A DNA stretch of 8,542 nucleotides, taken from positions 1 through 8,542 of the forward strand of contig DBBK01000181.1 in NCBI GenBank assembly GCA_002292165.1. Reading direction: 5' to 3'. A program made the translations under genes and the position numbers. Positions 1 through 7,860 of this stretch are shown piece after piece (positions within the stretch are counted from its first letter, which is position 1; each line of letters opens with the position of its first letter). A model generated the notes under the pieces. It was not told the DNA's origin, made no database searches, and saw only the letters and a program-made list of their open reading frames with translations. The stretch is from Brevundimonas sp. UBA986 (GTDB lineage: Bacteria; Pseudomonadota; Alphaproteobacteria; Caulobacterales; Caulobacteraceae).

Positions 1-1677
<1,677 letters not shown>

Positions 1678-1722
1678 TCCGGGTTCCTCCCTGTTTTCTC
1701 TAGTCGATAGGCCTCCCCGCCG

Positions 1723-3051
1723 ATGACCCTGATCCGCCGCCTCGCTTCAATTCCATTGATGGGGGCGGCGCTTCTCGCCCTCTCCGCCGCGCCCGCTTCC
1801 GCAGCGGCGCCCGCGCTTCTGGGGCATCAGGCGATGCTCGACCTGAACTCCGGGGCCAGCGCCTGGCTGCTGACCTCGACAGCACTGGTCCTGATGATGA
1901 CCCTGCCGGGTCTGGCCCTGTTCTACGGCGGCATGGTCAGGAAGAAGAACATCATCTCCGTCATCGCCCAGTCGACGGCGGCCTTCGCGCTGGTCTCGGT
2001 GCTCTGGTTCATCGCCGGCTACAGCCTCGCCTTCGGCAAGGGGCCTGACGCGGTCAACGGCTATATCGGCGGGCTGCAGACGGCCTTCCTGAACGGTGTC
2101 ACCTCGACCACGGCCCACAGCCTCCTGCCCGGCATTCCGGAGCTGCTGTTCGTCAGCTTCCAGATGACCTTCGCCATCATCACCCCGGCCCTGATCGCCG
2201 GGGCCTTCGCCGAGCGCATGAAGTTCTCGGCCTCCCTGCTGTTCTTCGGCCTGTGGCACCTGATCGTCTACGCGCCGATCTGCCATCAGGTCTGGGGCGG
2301 CGGCTATCTGGGCTCGCTGGGCGTGCTCGACTTCGCCGGCGGCGCGGTCGTCCACGTCAATGCGGGCGTCGCCGGTCTGGTCTGCTGTCTGGTGCTGGGA
2401 CCGCGTCACGGCTTCGGTCGCGACAACATGGCCCCGGCCAATCTCGCCTACACCGCCATCGGCACCGGCCTTCTGCTGGTCGGCTGGCTCGGCTTCAACG
2501 CGGGCTCGGCGGGCGCCGCCGACGCACTGGCAGGCACGGCCTGTTTCAACACCATCCTCGCCGCCGCCGCCGCCTCGCTCGGCTGGCTGGCCATCGAATG
2601 GATCGAGAAGAAGAAGCCGACCCTGCTGGGCCTGCTGTCCGGCATCGTCGCGGGTCTGGTCGCCATCACCCCGGCGGCGGGCTTCGTTGACCCCAAGGGC
2701 GCCTTCTTCATCGGCGTCATCGCGGGCCCGGCCTGCTATGCGGGCGCCGTCTGGCTCAAGCACGCCCTCAAATACGACGACAGCCTCGACGCCTGGGGCA
2801 TTCACGGCATCGGCGGCATCGTCGGCGCCCTGCTGACCGGCGTCTTCGCCTCGACCGCCGTCAATCCGCTGTCCGAAGGCGCCTCGATCGTGAAACAGGC
2901 CATCGGCCTGGGCGGCGCCATCGCCTGGAGCGCGGTCGGCACCTTCATCGTCCTGATGATCTGCAAGTTCACGGTCGGCCTGCGCGTCACCAAGGAAGGC
3001 GAGGTCGAGGGCCTCGACTACTCCGAACACGGCGAAAGCATTCACAGCTAG
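1723..3051 (+). CDS. amtB: Ammonium transporter, Amt family
   Basis: A 442-residue inner-membrane ammonium channel of the Amt/Mep/Rh family, a typical length. Residues 1-28 form a basic, hydrophobic, Ala-rich signal peptide ending ASA-AAP, as in cleaved Amt proteins. The family signature DFAGGAVVHVNAGVAG follows the WGGG motif (W191). By motif alignment with E. coli AmtB, the pore twin histidines are H211 and H361 (in WGIHGIGG), D203 matches the conserved Asp160, and W255, F258 and S262 in GWLGFNAGS match W212, F215 and S219. The cytoplasmic tail ends with the usual GLDYSEHGE, the region that PII proteins contact. ATG 1723 is the first possible start after an in-frame stop at 1708; there is no convincing Shine-Dalgarno sequence before it. 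It lies 45 bp behind gltB and is probably co-transcribed with it. No glnK is adjacent. The family is certain; the symbol is by analogy. Confidence 0.95.
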   Translation: MTLIRRLASIPLMGAALLALSAAPASAAAPALLGHQAMLDLNSGASAWLLTSTALVLMMTLPGLALFYGGMVRKKNIISVIAQSTAAFALVSVLWFIAGYSLAFGKGPDAVNGYIGGLQTAFLNGVTSTTAHSLLPGIPELLFVSFQMTFAIITPALIAGAFAERMKFSASLLFFGLWHLIVYAPICHQVWGGGYLGSLGVLDFAGGAVVHVNAGVAGLVCCLVLGPRHGFGRDNMAPANLAYTAIGTGLLLVGWLGFNAGSAGAADALAGTACFNTILAAAAASLGWLAIEWIEKKKPTLLGLLSGIVAGLVAITPAAGFVDPKGAFFIGVIAGPACYAGAVWLKHALKYDDSLDAWGIHGIGGIVGALLTGVFASTAVNPLSEGASIVKQAIGLGGAIAWSAVGTFIVLMICKFTVGLRVTKEGEVEGLDYSEHGESIHS

Positions 3052-3069
3052 GGCTCACCGGCCATTGAC

Positions 3070-3117
3070 GAAGCCCCTTCCATCCGGCCCCATGCGCGCC
3101 GTCTGGAAGGGGCCTTC
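3070..3117 (+). promoter_or_regulatory. Hairpin covering the ribosome binding site of the DUF885 gene
   Basis: A 10-bp perfect stem (gccccttcca at 3073-3082 with tggaaggggc at 3104-3113) is extended by three more pairs across one bulged C (gaa 3070-3072 with ttc 3115-3117), with a 21-nt loop. The 3' arm contains the purine run ggaagggg (3105-3112), the only good Shine-Dalgarno sequence for the ATG at 3120, 7 nt away. It could act as a terminator or RNA stabiliser behind the Amt gene, although no T-run follows, and it could also hide the ribosome binding site. The structure is seen; the function is inferred. Confidence 0.5.
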
Positions 3118-3119
3118 AC

Positions 3120-4910
3120 ATGAACTCTCGCGTCGCCATCGGCATCGCCGCACTGCTGCTCACGACCACCGCGAGCGCGGCCTTCGCGCAGGTCCCTCCA
3201 GCGCCCGCGACGACGCCCGCGCCCAACCCGGCGCTCGCAACCCTGCTCACCGACTACGAGGCCTTCCTCAAGGCCAACGACCCGATCTCGGCCGGGTTCG
3301 AGGGCGATCAGGCGGCCAAGTCGAAACTGCCCGACGTCACCCGCGCCGCCGAGGTCGCCCAGCAGGCGCCGCTCGAGGCCTTCCTCGCCCGCGCCCAGGC
3401 CATCCCGACTGACGGCCTGTCCTCGGACGACCGGCTGAACCGCGACTTCCTGATCTGGGTGCTCAGGCGCGCCATCGAATCGATCCGCTTCGACAGCGGC
3501 CGCCTGGCCTTCACCTCCGAGGGCGGGATCGGCCAGAACATGGCCTATGTCGCCTCCTCGACCCGGGTCACCAATCGCGCCGACGCCGACGCCTGGATCG
3601 CCCGACTGGAAGGCCTGCCCAAGCTCTATGACGACAGTCTGGACAACGCCCGGCGCGGCCTCGCCACCGGCTTCACCCAGCCGAAGTCGGTGACCGAAAG
3701 CTACCTCGTCTCGCTGCGGAACGAGGTCGCCTTCACGCCAGAGACCGACCCGCTTCTGAAGCCCTTCGCCGCCCTGCCCACCACGATCCCGGCGGCCGAT
3801 CAGGCGGCGCTGAAGGCGCGGGCGGCGGCCATCGTCGCCGACCAGATCAACCCGCGCCGCCGCCAGTGGCTGGCCTTCGTCCAGGACGACTACCTGCCCG
3901 CCGCCTCGGCCGCGGTCGGCATCGGCTCCCGCCCCGGCGGCAAGGACTACTACGCCTTCCAGGCCCGCTCCTACACGACCACCGACCTGACCCCGGAGCA
4001 GATCCACCAGATCGGCCTCGACGAAGTGGCCCGCATCCGCGCCCGCATGGATGTGGAGATGAAGGCCGCCGGCTGGACCGGGGACTTCGCGGGCTTCCTC
4101 CAGCACCTGCGCACCGACCCGCGGTTCTATGCGACTTCGCGCGAGGACATGATCGAGAAGGCGTCGGAGATGGCCAAGCGCGCCGACGGCGGCCTGCCGG
4201 CCCTGTTCCGCACCCTGCCGCGCCTGACCTACAACGTCCGGCCCGTGCCGCTGGACATCGAGGACACCTACACCACCGGCCGCTACAACGGCGGCTCGCT
4301 CGCCGAGGGCGTGCCCGGCGGCTATATCGTCAACACCGGCAAGCTGGACCAGCGCCCGCTCTATGAGCTGCCGGCGCTGACCCTGCACGAGGCGGTGCCC
4401 GGCCACCACATCCAGATCGCCCTGCAGCAGGAGGCGGCCCAGGGGCCCTACTTCCGCCGCAACGTCGACGTGACCGCCTTCACCGAGGGCTGGGGCCTGT
4501 ATTCGGAGTTCCTCGGCGAGGAGATGGGCTTCTACCGCACGCCGGAAGAGCGCTTCGGCCGCCTGTCCTACGAGATGTGGCGCGCCTGCCGCCTGGTCGC
4601 CGACACCGGCATGCACTGGATGGGCTGGACCATCGAACAGGCGCGTCAGTGCTTCACCGACAACTCCGCCCTGTCGCCGCACAATATCGAGACGGAGCTG
4701 CAGCGCTACATCGGCTGGCCGGGTCAGGCCCTGGCCTACAAGATCGGCGAGATCCGCCTGCGCGCCATCCGCACCCGGGCCGAGACTGCGCTGGGGCCGA
4801 AGTTCAACGTGCGGGACTTCCACGACGCCCTGCTGGTCGACGGCCCGCTGCCGCTCGACCTGCTGGACCAGCGCATGGACGCCTGGATCGCAGCCCAGAA
4901 GGCGAAATAG
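3120..4910 (+). CDS. Exported DUF885-family protein, putative zinc metallopeptidase
   Basis: A 596-residue protein of the DUF885 family, which is regarded as peptidase-like. Residues 1-23 are a signal peptide (basic start, hydrophobic core, cleavage after AFA before Q24), followed by a Pro/Ala-rich linker, so the protein is exported to the periplasm or surface. The family's metal-site motif HEAVPGHH is at 423-430, followed by TEGWGLYSE at 455-463, whose Glu456 is a plausible third metal ligand. DTGMHW (495-500) and the RYIGWPGQALAYKIG block (529-543) are other conserved parts. About 600 residues is normal for the family. The start at 3120 is supported by ggaagggg 7 nt upstream and by the signal peptide. 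It follows the Amt gene by 68 bp and converges on the next gene with only 3 bp between the stops. Peptide substrate and physiological role cannot be told from the sequence. Confidence 0.9.
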   Translation: MNSRVAIGIAALLLTTTASAAFAQVPPAPATTPAPNPALATLLTDYEAFLKANDPISAGFEGDQAAKSKLPDVTRAAEVAQQAPLEAFLARAQAIPTDGLSSDDRLNRDFLIWVLRRAIESIRFDSGRLAFTSEGGIGQNMAYVASSTRVTNRADADAWIARLEGLPKLYDDSLDNARRGLATGFTQPKSVTESYLVSLRNEVAFTPETDPLLKPFAALPTTIPAADQAALKARAAAIVADQINPRRRQWLAFVQDDYLPAASAAVGIGSRPGGKDYYAFQARSYTTTDLTPEQIHQIGLDEVARIRARMDVEMKAAGWTGDFAGFLQHLRTDPRFYATSREDMIEKASEMAKRADGGLPALFRTLPRLTYNVRPVPLDIEDTYTTGRYNGGSLAEGVPGGYIVNTGKLDQRPLYELPALTLHEAVPGHHIQIALQQEAAQGPYFRRNVDVTAFTEGWGLYSEFLGEEMGFYRTPEERFGRLSYEMWRACRLVADTGMHWMGWTIEQARQCFTDNSALSPHNIETELQRYIGWPGQALAYKIGEIRLRAIRTRAETALGPKFNVRDFHDALLVDGPLPLDLLDQRMDAWIAAQKAK

Positions 4911-4913
4911 GGC

Positions 4914-5468
4914 CTAGCGCTTCTTCGGCAGGTCGATCGCGGCCAGTTTCCAGCCGAAGACGTTGCGGCGGTCCATCAGCAGGTCGACGTACTGGTCCGG
5001 CTGGTCCTCGCGCGTCAGCCGGATCGCGAAGGTGTTGAGGCCGCGATAGCTGTAGCTCTGGTGGACCTTGCTCGAAGGCTCATCCGGCACATGGGCGCGG
5101 TTGCGGGCCACGCTCTTCGCACTGGGGACCTCGCCCGAACGGACCATGGCGGCGACCGCCTGGGGCGTGACAAAGGCGTCGACGGCGCCGCTGATCAGGG
5201 TCGGCGCCAGGATCATGCCCAGACCACTCAGCCCGCCCGCCCGGTCGCCGAGGTCCGAGCGCATCTGCTCCACCAGCTTGGCGTTCAGCTCTTCCTTCAT
5301 GCTGGTGCGGAAGGCCGGGAAGTCGACCAGCTGCTCCAGCTTCGCCTCATCGCCCGCCTTGGCCGCCGAGATCAGGCCGCGCACGGCCAGCAGCGGCGAG
5401 GCGAAATAGGCCGCGAAGAAGAGGGCGAGAACGCCGCCGAGGACGATGAGCTGGGTCTTGCGGTTCAT
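4914..5468 (-). CDS. DUF2939-type membrane-anchored protein, downstream copy
   Basis: A 184-residue protein with one N-terminal membrane segment (about 7-25, after MNRKTQ) and a soluble domain probably facing the periplasm. It resembles the DUF2939 family: the block AVRGLISAAKAGDEAKLEQL just after the membrane segment, the central VDAFVTPQAV, and a C-terminal F-x-WKL-x-x-I-x-LP ending. The function is unknown. I chose ATG 5468 over an in-frame GTG two codons upstream (5474), because GAGGAG (bases 5474-5479 read on the minus strand) sits 5 nt before the ATG but would overlap the GTG. It lies 52 bp behind a related gene with the same domain order and is probably co-transcribed with it. Its stop converges on the DUF885 gene, the two TAG stops lying symmetrically around a 3-bp gap. 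The family assignment rests on motif memory, so it is moderately sure. Confidence 0.8.
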   Translation of the reverse strand: MNRKTQLIVLGGVLALFFAAYFASPLLAVRGLISAAKAGDEAKLEQLVDFPAFRTSMKEELNAKLVEQMRSDLGDRAGGLSGLGMILAPTLISGAVDAFVTPQAVAAMVRSGEVPSAKSVARNRAHVPDEPSSKVHQSYSYRGLNTFAIRLTREDQPDQYVDLLMDRRNVFGWKLAAIDLPKKR

Positions 5469-5475
5469 TGGCACT

Positions 5476-5515
5476 CCTCGAACCGCAACGCGGCGCAGGC
5501 TTGACGGTTTCGAGG
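5476..5515 (-). promoter_or_regulatory. Hairpin between the two DUF2939 genes overlapping the downstream SD
   Basis: In the minus-strand transcript a 7-bp stem (5509-5515 with 5476-5482), a one-base bulge (5508) and three further pairs (5505-5507 with 5483-5485) enclose a 19-nt loop. The 3' arm carries the first four bases of the GAGGAG Shine-Dalgarno sequence of the downstream gene. It could be an intercistronic stabiliser or a brake on translation of the second gene. The structure was found by eye; no folding energy was calculated. Confidence 0.4.
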
Positions 5516-5520
5516 GGTAG

Positions 5521-6165
5521 TCAAGGCGCGACGGATCCTTCCGGAGGGAGGCCGATATGCACCAGTTTCCATTCGAATGGCCCTCGCCGTTCGAAGGTGA
5601 AGATCGTCGGGGCGTGGGCGTCGTCGGCGATGCTCAGGCGAGCCCGGTTGACGCTCCAGTAGACCGGTTTCGGCCAGCCCTGCGCCGTCTGACCGGCGGG
5701 GTTATCGGCCACCGTCAGGGCGTCGCGGCCGGCGCCCGAGGTCAGGGCGATCAAGGGCTGCGGCGCCAGCCAGGCATCGACCGGCGGGGCGCTCGGGACG
5801 ACCTGGGGCACGGCCTGTTCGAACTGGCGACGGATGGCGCCGAGCGGGTCCTGTAGGATCGAGGGCGGCGGCGTCAGGGGCTCGGTGCGCCCCGTGACCT
5901 GCGGCCTCAGCGAGGCGCGCACGGCGTCATAGTCGATCAGCTTCGACAGCCCCTGCACGTCCCCGGCCTGGGCGGCGGCGCGGATGCCGAAGAAGGCGAC
6001 GGCGGGGGCGATGAAGAAGCCGACGGCGGCGACCACTACGGCGATGACGATCAGGTTCAGAATCAGCCGCTTGAACGAGGGATCGCGGCGCGACGCGGCC
6101 TTGCGGGCCTGGGAGCGCGCCCAGACCGGCTGATAGTCGGCGTCCTTCGACGTTTCGTCGCTCAC
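5521..6165 (-). CDS. DUF2939-type membrane-anchored protein, upstream copy
   Basis: A 214-residue protein with a charged cytoplasmic head of about 32 residues (rich in Arg, Lys and Asp), one membrane segment at about 33-53 and a soluble domain beyond it. Domain order matches the next gene: FFGIRAAAQAGDVQGLSKL after the membrane segment, VDAWLAPQPLIAL in the middle, and PFEWKLVHIGLPP at the end. It therefore looks like a diverged paralogue with a longer N-terminus and a Pro-rich insertion near 95-130. The start is GTG at 6163-6165; GAGGGA (6172-6177 on the minus strand) lies 6 nt before it and no better ATG is present. It is the first gene of the pair and sits behind the icd terminator region, so it probably has its own weak promoter, which I could not identify. 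The function is unknown. Confidence 0.8.
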   Translation of the reverse strand: MSDETSKDADYQPVWARSQARKAASRRDPSFKRLILNLIVIAVVVAAVGFFIAPAVAFFGIRAAAQAGDVQGLSKLIDYDAVRASLRPQVTGRTEPLTPPPSILQDPLGAIRRQFEQAVPQVVPSAPPVDAWLAPQPLIALTSGAGRDALTVADNPAGQTAQGWPKPVYWSVNRARLSIADDAHAPTIFTFERRGPFEWKLVHIGLPPEGSVAP

Positions 6166-6209
6166 GGCCTGTCCCTCACACGTCCCCCGACGGCTTCGCC
6201 GTTAACGCT

Positions 6210-6280
6210 ATGCGCTCAAGACAACGCCCGCAACGGCCAAGCCGTTGCGGGCGAAGGTTTAGTCACGAAATGCGCTCAAG
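6210..6280. repeat. 11-bp direct repeat ATGCGCTCAAG, two copies
   Basis: The exact 11-mer atgcgctcaag occurs at 6210-6220 and 6270-6280, with starts exactly 60 bp apart. Read on the minus strand, each copy (CTTGAGCGCAT) comes 2-4 nt after one of the two hairpins, so the pair looks like a duplicated hairpin-plus-tail unit. On that strand each copy also contains TTGAGCG, which loosely resembles a Caulobacter -35 element, but no matching -10 stands at a proper distance. Confidence 0.7.
6225..6253 (-). terminator. Strong 13-bp hairpin, distal terminator of icd
   Basis: A perfect 13-bp inverted repeat (cgcccgcaacggc at 6225-6237 and its complement at 6241-6253) encloses a 3-nt loop. In the minus-strand transcript it is followed by UUGUCUU, a short U-rich tail, which fits an intrinsic terminator 60 bp beyond the icd stop. 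It is nearly symmetrical, but the plus-strand side has no converging gene here, so minus is the relevant strand. Confidence 0.6.
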
Positions 6281-6282
6281 CA

Positions 6283-6303
6283 GCGGGCGACCGCGTCGCC
6301 CGC
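6283..6303 (-). terminator. 9-bp hairpin directly after icd, proximal terminator
   Basis: A perfect 9-bp stem (gcgggcgac 6283-6291 with gtcgcccgc 6295-6303) with a 3-nt loop begins 10 nt after the icd stop codon. In the minus-strand transcript the following bases are UGCUUGAGCGCAUUU, not a proper U-run, so it may be a weak terminator or a 3'-end protector working together with the stronger hairpin beyond it. Confidence 0.5.
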
Positions 6304-6313
6304 GTTAGCGCAC

Positions 6314-7534
6314 TTAACCGACGTTCGGCAGTTCGGCGCGCAGGTTCTCGGCGACCTTGTCGAGGAAGCCCTCGGTGGTCAGCCAGCCCTGTTGGTCGCC
6401 GACCAGCAGCGCCAGGTCCTTGGTCATGAAGCCGGCTTCGACGGTGTCGACGACGACCTTTTCCAGGGTCGAGGCGAACTGCTCCAGCTCGGCGTTGCCG
6501 TCCAGCTTGGCGCGGTGCTTGAAGCCCTGGGTCCAGGCGAAGATCGAGGCGATCGAGTTGGTCGAGGTGGCCTCGCCCTTCTGGTGCTGGCGGTAGTGGC
6601 GGGTGACGGTGCCGTGGGCGGCTTCCGTTTCCAGCACCTTGCCGTCCGGCGTCATCAGGACCGAGGTCATCAGGCCCAGCGAGCCGAAGCCCTGCGCCAC
6701 GACGTCCGACTGCACGTCGCCGTCGTAGTTCTTGCACGCCCAGACGAAGCCGCCCGACCACTTGATCGCGGCCGCGACCATGTCGTCGATCAGACGGTGT
6801 TCGTAGGTCAGGCCGGCGGCCTTGAACTTGTCGGCGTATTCGGCGTCGAACACTTCCTGGAAGATGTCCTTGAAGCGGCCGTCATAGGCTTTCAGGATCG
6901 TGTTCTTGGTCGACAGATAGACCGGGTAGTTGCGCTTCAGGCCATAGCCGAACGAGGCGTGGGCGAAATCGCGGATCGAGTCGTCGAGGTTGTACATGCC
7001 CATGGCGACGCCGGCGCCCGGCGACTTGAAGACCTCATGCTCGATCACTTCGCCGTCGTCGCCGACGAACTTGATCGACAGGGTGCCCTTGCCCGGCATC
7101 AGGAAGTCGGTGGCCTTGTACTGGTCGCCGAAAGCGTGACGGCCGACAACGATCGGCTGGGTCCAGCCCGGAACCAGACGCGGCACGTTCGAGCAGATGA
7201 TCGGCTCGCGGAAGACCACGCCGCCCAGGATGTTGCGGATGGTGCCGTTCGGCGACTTCCACATCTTCTTCAGGCCGAATTCCTTCACCCGGGCTTCATC
7301 GGGGGTGATGGTGGCGCACTTCACGCCGACGCCGTGCTTCTGGATGGCGTGGGCGGCGTCGATCGTCACCTGGTCGTCGGTGGCGTCGCGGTGCTCCATG
7401 CCCAGGTCGTAGTAGTCGAGCTCGACGTCAACGAACGGGAAGACCAGCTTGTCCTTGATCCACTGCCAGATGATGCGGGTCATTTCGTCGCCGTCGATAT
7501 CGACGATGGGGTTTGCGACCTTGATCTTGGCCAT
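6314..7534 (-). CDS. icd: Isocitrate dehydrogenase, NADP-dependent
   Basis: A 406-residue cytoplasmic enzyme of the citric acid cycle that oxidises isocitrate to 2-oxoglutarate with NADP. It belongs to the homodimeric subfamily shared with eukaryotic IDH1/IDH2 and common in alphaproteobacteria, not the E. coli type. Against human IDH1, the substrate arginines are R100 (in SPNGTIRNILGG), R109 and R132 (in GRHAFGDQY), with catalytic Y139 at the same number. K210 matches Lys212, and D273 and D277 in NYDGDVQSD match the metal-binding Asp275 and Asp279. GTVTRHYR at 308-315 (R312, H313) is the NADP-specific 2'-phosphate site. The frame stays open 29 codons further upstream, but MAKIKVANPIVDIDGDEMTR is the conserved N-terminus, and gagg lies 8 nt before its ATG. 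It supplies 2-oxoglutarate for the glutamate synthase at the left end of the window. Confidence 0.97.
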   Translation of the reverse strand: MAKIKVANPIVDIDGDEMTRIIWQWIKDKLVFPFVDVELDYYDLGMEHRDATDDQVTIDAAHAIQKHGVGVKCATITPDEARVKEFGLKKMWKSPNGTIRNILGGVVFREPIICSNVPRLVPGWTQPIVVGRHAFGDQYKATDFLMPGKGTLSIKFVGDDGEVIEHEVFKSPGAGVAMGMYNLDDSIRDFAHASFGYGLKRNYPVYLSTKNTILKAYDGRFKDIFQEVFDAEYADKFKAAGLTYEHRLIDDMVAAAIKWSGGFVWACKNYDGDVQSDVVAQGFGSLGLMTSVLMTPDGKVLETEAAHGTVTRHYRQHQKGEATSTNSIASIFAWTQGFKHRAKLDGNAELEQFASTLEKVVVDTVEAGFMTKDLALLVGDQQGWLTTEGFLDKVAENLRAELPNVG

Positions 7535-7577
7535 GCGGAGCGCCTCTGACGTTTGGGAAGGAGAACAGGTTGGCGGC

Positions 7578-7606
7578 GGTATAGCCACCTGAAGCCCCGC
7601 ACGCAA
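7578..7606 (-). promoter_or_regulatory. Likely icd promoter, Caulobacter sigma-73 type
   Basis: On the minus strand TTGCGTG (7606-7600) and GCTATACC (7585-7578) are separated by 14 bp. The Caulobacter housekeeping consensus, as I recall it, is TTGACGS-N10-14-GCTANAWC, so the -10 matches well and the -35 partly. Transcription would begin about 35-40 nt before the icd ATG, a normal leader. No experimental evidence is available here. Confidence 0.45.
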
Positions 7607-7651
7607 AGGGGGGCCTGCCACCGGTTAACCCTGCCCTCAAAAAGTCGCCCA

Positions 7652-7695
7652 CGGCAGAGCTGAACCGGCGCGGTTCGGACGGCTTACCTCTGCCG
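7652..7695 (+). promoter_or_regulatory. Nested inverted repeat upstream of the small-gene cassette
   Basis: An outer 8-bp pair (cggcagag 7652-7659 with ctctgccg 7688-7695) surrounds an inner 6-bp pair (gaaccg 7662-7667 with cggttc 7671-7676) around a gcg centre. The inner element is a 15-bp dyad that could be a repressor operator. The whole could fold in RNA into one stem with a lopsided internal loop, ending just where the purine-rich ggaaggg at 7695-7701 begins. The function is inferred only. Confidence 0.35.
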
Positions 7696-7705
7696 GAAGG
7701 GCGTC

Positions 7706-7729
7706 ATGACTCATCGAGGGGCAGAGTGA
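7706..7729 (+). CDS. Possible 7-codon leader peptide (MTHRGAE)
   Basis: A minimal open frame, ATG at 7706 to TGA at 7727-7729, is preceded by ggaaggg (7695-7701) with a 4-nt gap. Its stop overlaps the GTG of the next small gene in a GTGA, the same overlap used between the next two genes. Its only apparent role would be to bring ribosomes to the next start. Chance cannot be excluded for so short a frame. Confidence 0.25.
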   Translation: MTHRGAE

Positions 7730-7860
7730 GCCAGGAAGCCGAAAGACTGACCGAACAATGGATACTGACATTTCTGGAGGCGCCGCCGCTGGTGGACGTG
7801 GAACTGATGCGAATGGTGCTCGCTGAACATGAGGCCCGCGCCGAGGAGGACCCGCCGTGA
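7726..7860 (+). CDS. Small hypothetical protein, 44 residues
   Basis: GTG at 7726 to TGA at 7858-7860 encodes 44 residues, beginning SQEAERLTEQWILTFLEAPP after the initiator and rich in Glu, Leu and Ala. It looks like one or two amphipathic helices broken by the Pro-Pro pair, with an acidic tail (AEEDPP). It has no signal peptide or membrane segment. GAGGGG (7716-7721) stands 4 nt before the GTG, and the last codon and stop overlap the GTG of the DUF2945 gene by 4 bases (GTGA), so the two are probably translationally coupled. I do not recognise a family. The Shine-Dalgarno sequence and the overlap are the main evidence that it is real. Codons such as AGA, ATA, CGA and ACA are less GC-biased than in icd or gltB. 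Confidence 0.55.
   Translation: MSQEAERLTEQWILTFLEAPPLVDVELMRMVLAEHEARAEEDPP

Noticed and set aside
1678..1722. Possible RpoN (sigma-54) nitrogen-control promoter before the Amt gene
   Set aside because: I saw no TGGCAC-N5-TTGC-like sequence in this gap or in the end of gltB.
1747..3045. Long minus-strand open frame of 432 codons opposite the Amt gene
   Set aside because: Low-complexity Asp/Gly/Arg/Gln-rich translation with no domain; it is the usual antisense shadow of a GC-rich gene.
3048..4823. Minus-strand open frame of 591 codons opposite the DUF885 gene
   Set aside because: The plus strand has a signal peptide and a complete metal-site motif; the minus product is repetitive Gly/Val/Arg/Gln sequence without recognisable features.
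5469..5474. GTG start two codons upstream for the downstream DUF2939 gene
   Set aside because: The GAGGAG Shine-Dalgarno sequence would overlap the GTG; it is 5 nt from the ATG at 5468.
6392..7549. Plus-strand open frame of 385 codons opposite icd
   Set aside because: It is antisense to a fully conserved isocitrate dehydrogenase and its translation is biased and featureless.
7535..7621. Upstream ATG (7621) extending icd by 29 residues
   Set aside because: The extension has no similarity to the family N-terminus and would place the likely -10 and -35 elements inside the coding region.
7623..7630. GGTTAACC palindrome as a CtrA site
   Set aside because: Only one TTAA half is present; the second half at the needed spacing is missing.
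7622..7725. Possible general-stress (EcfG-type) promoter for the DUF2945 cassette
   Set aside because: A TGAACC is present at 7661, but no CGTT-like -10 follows at 16-17 bp.
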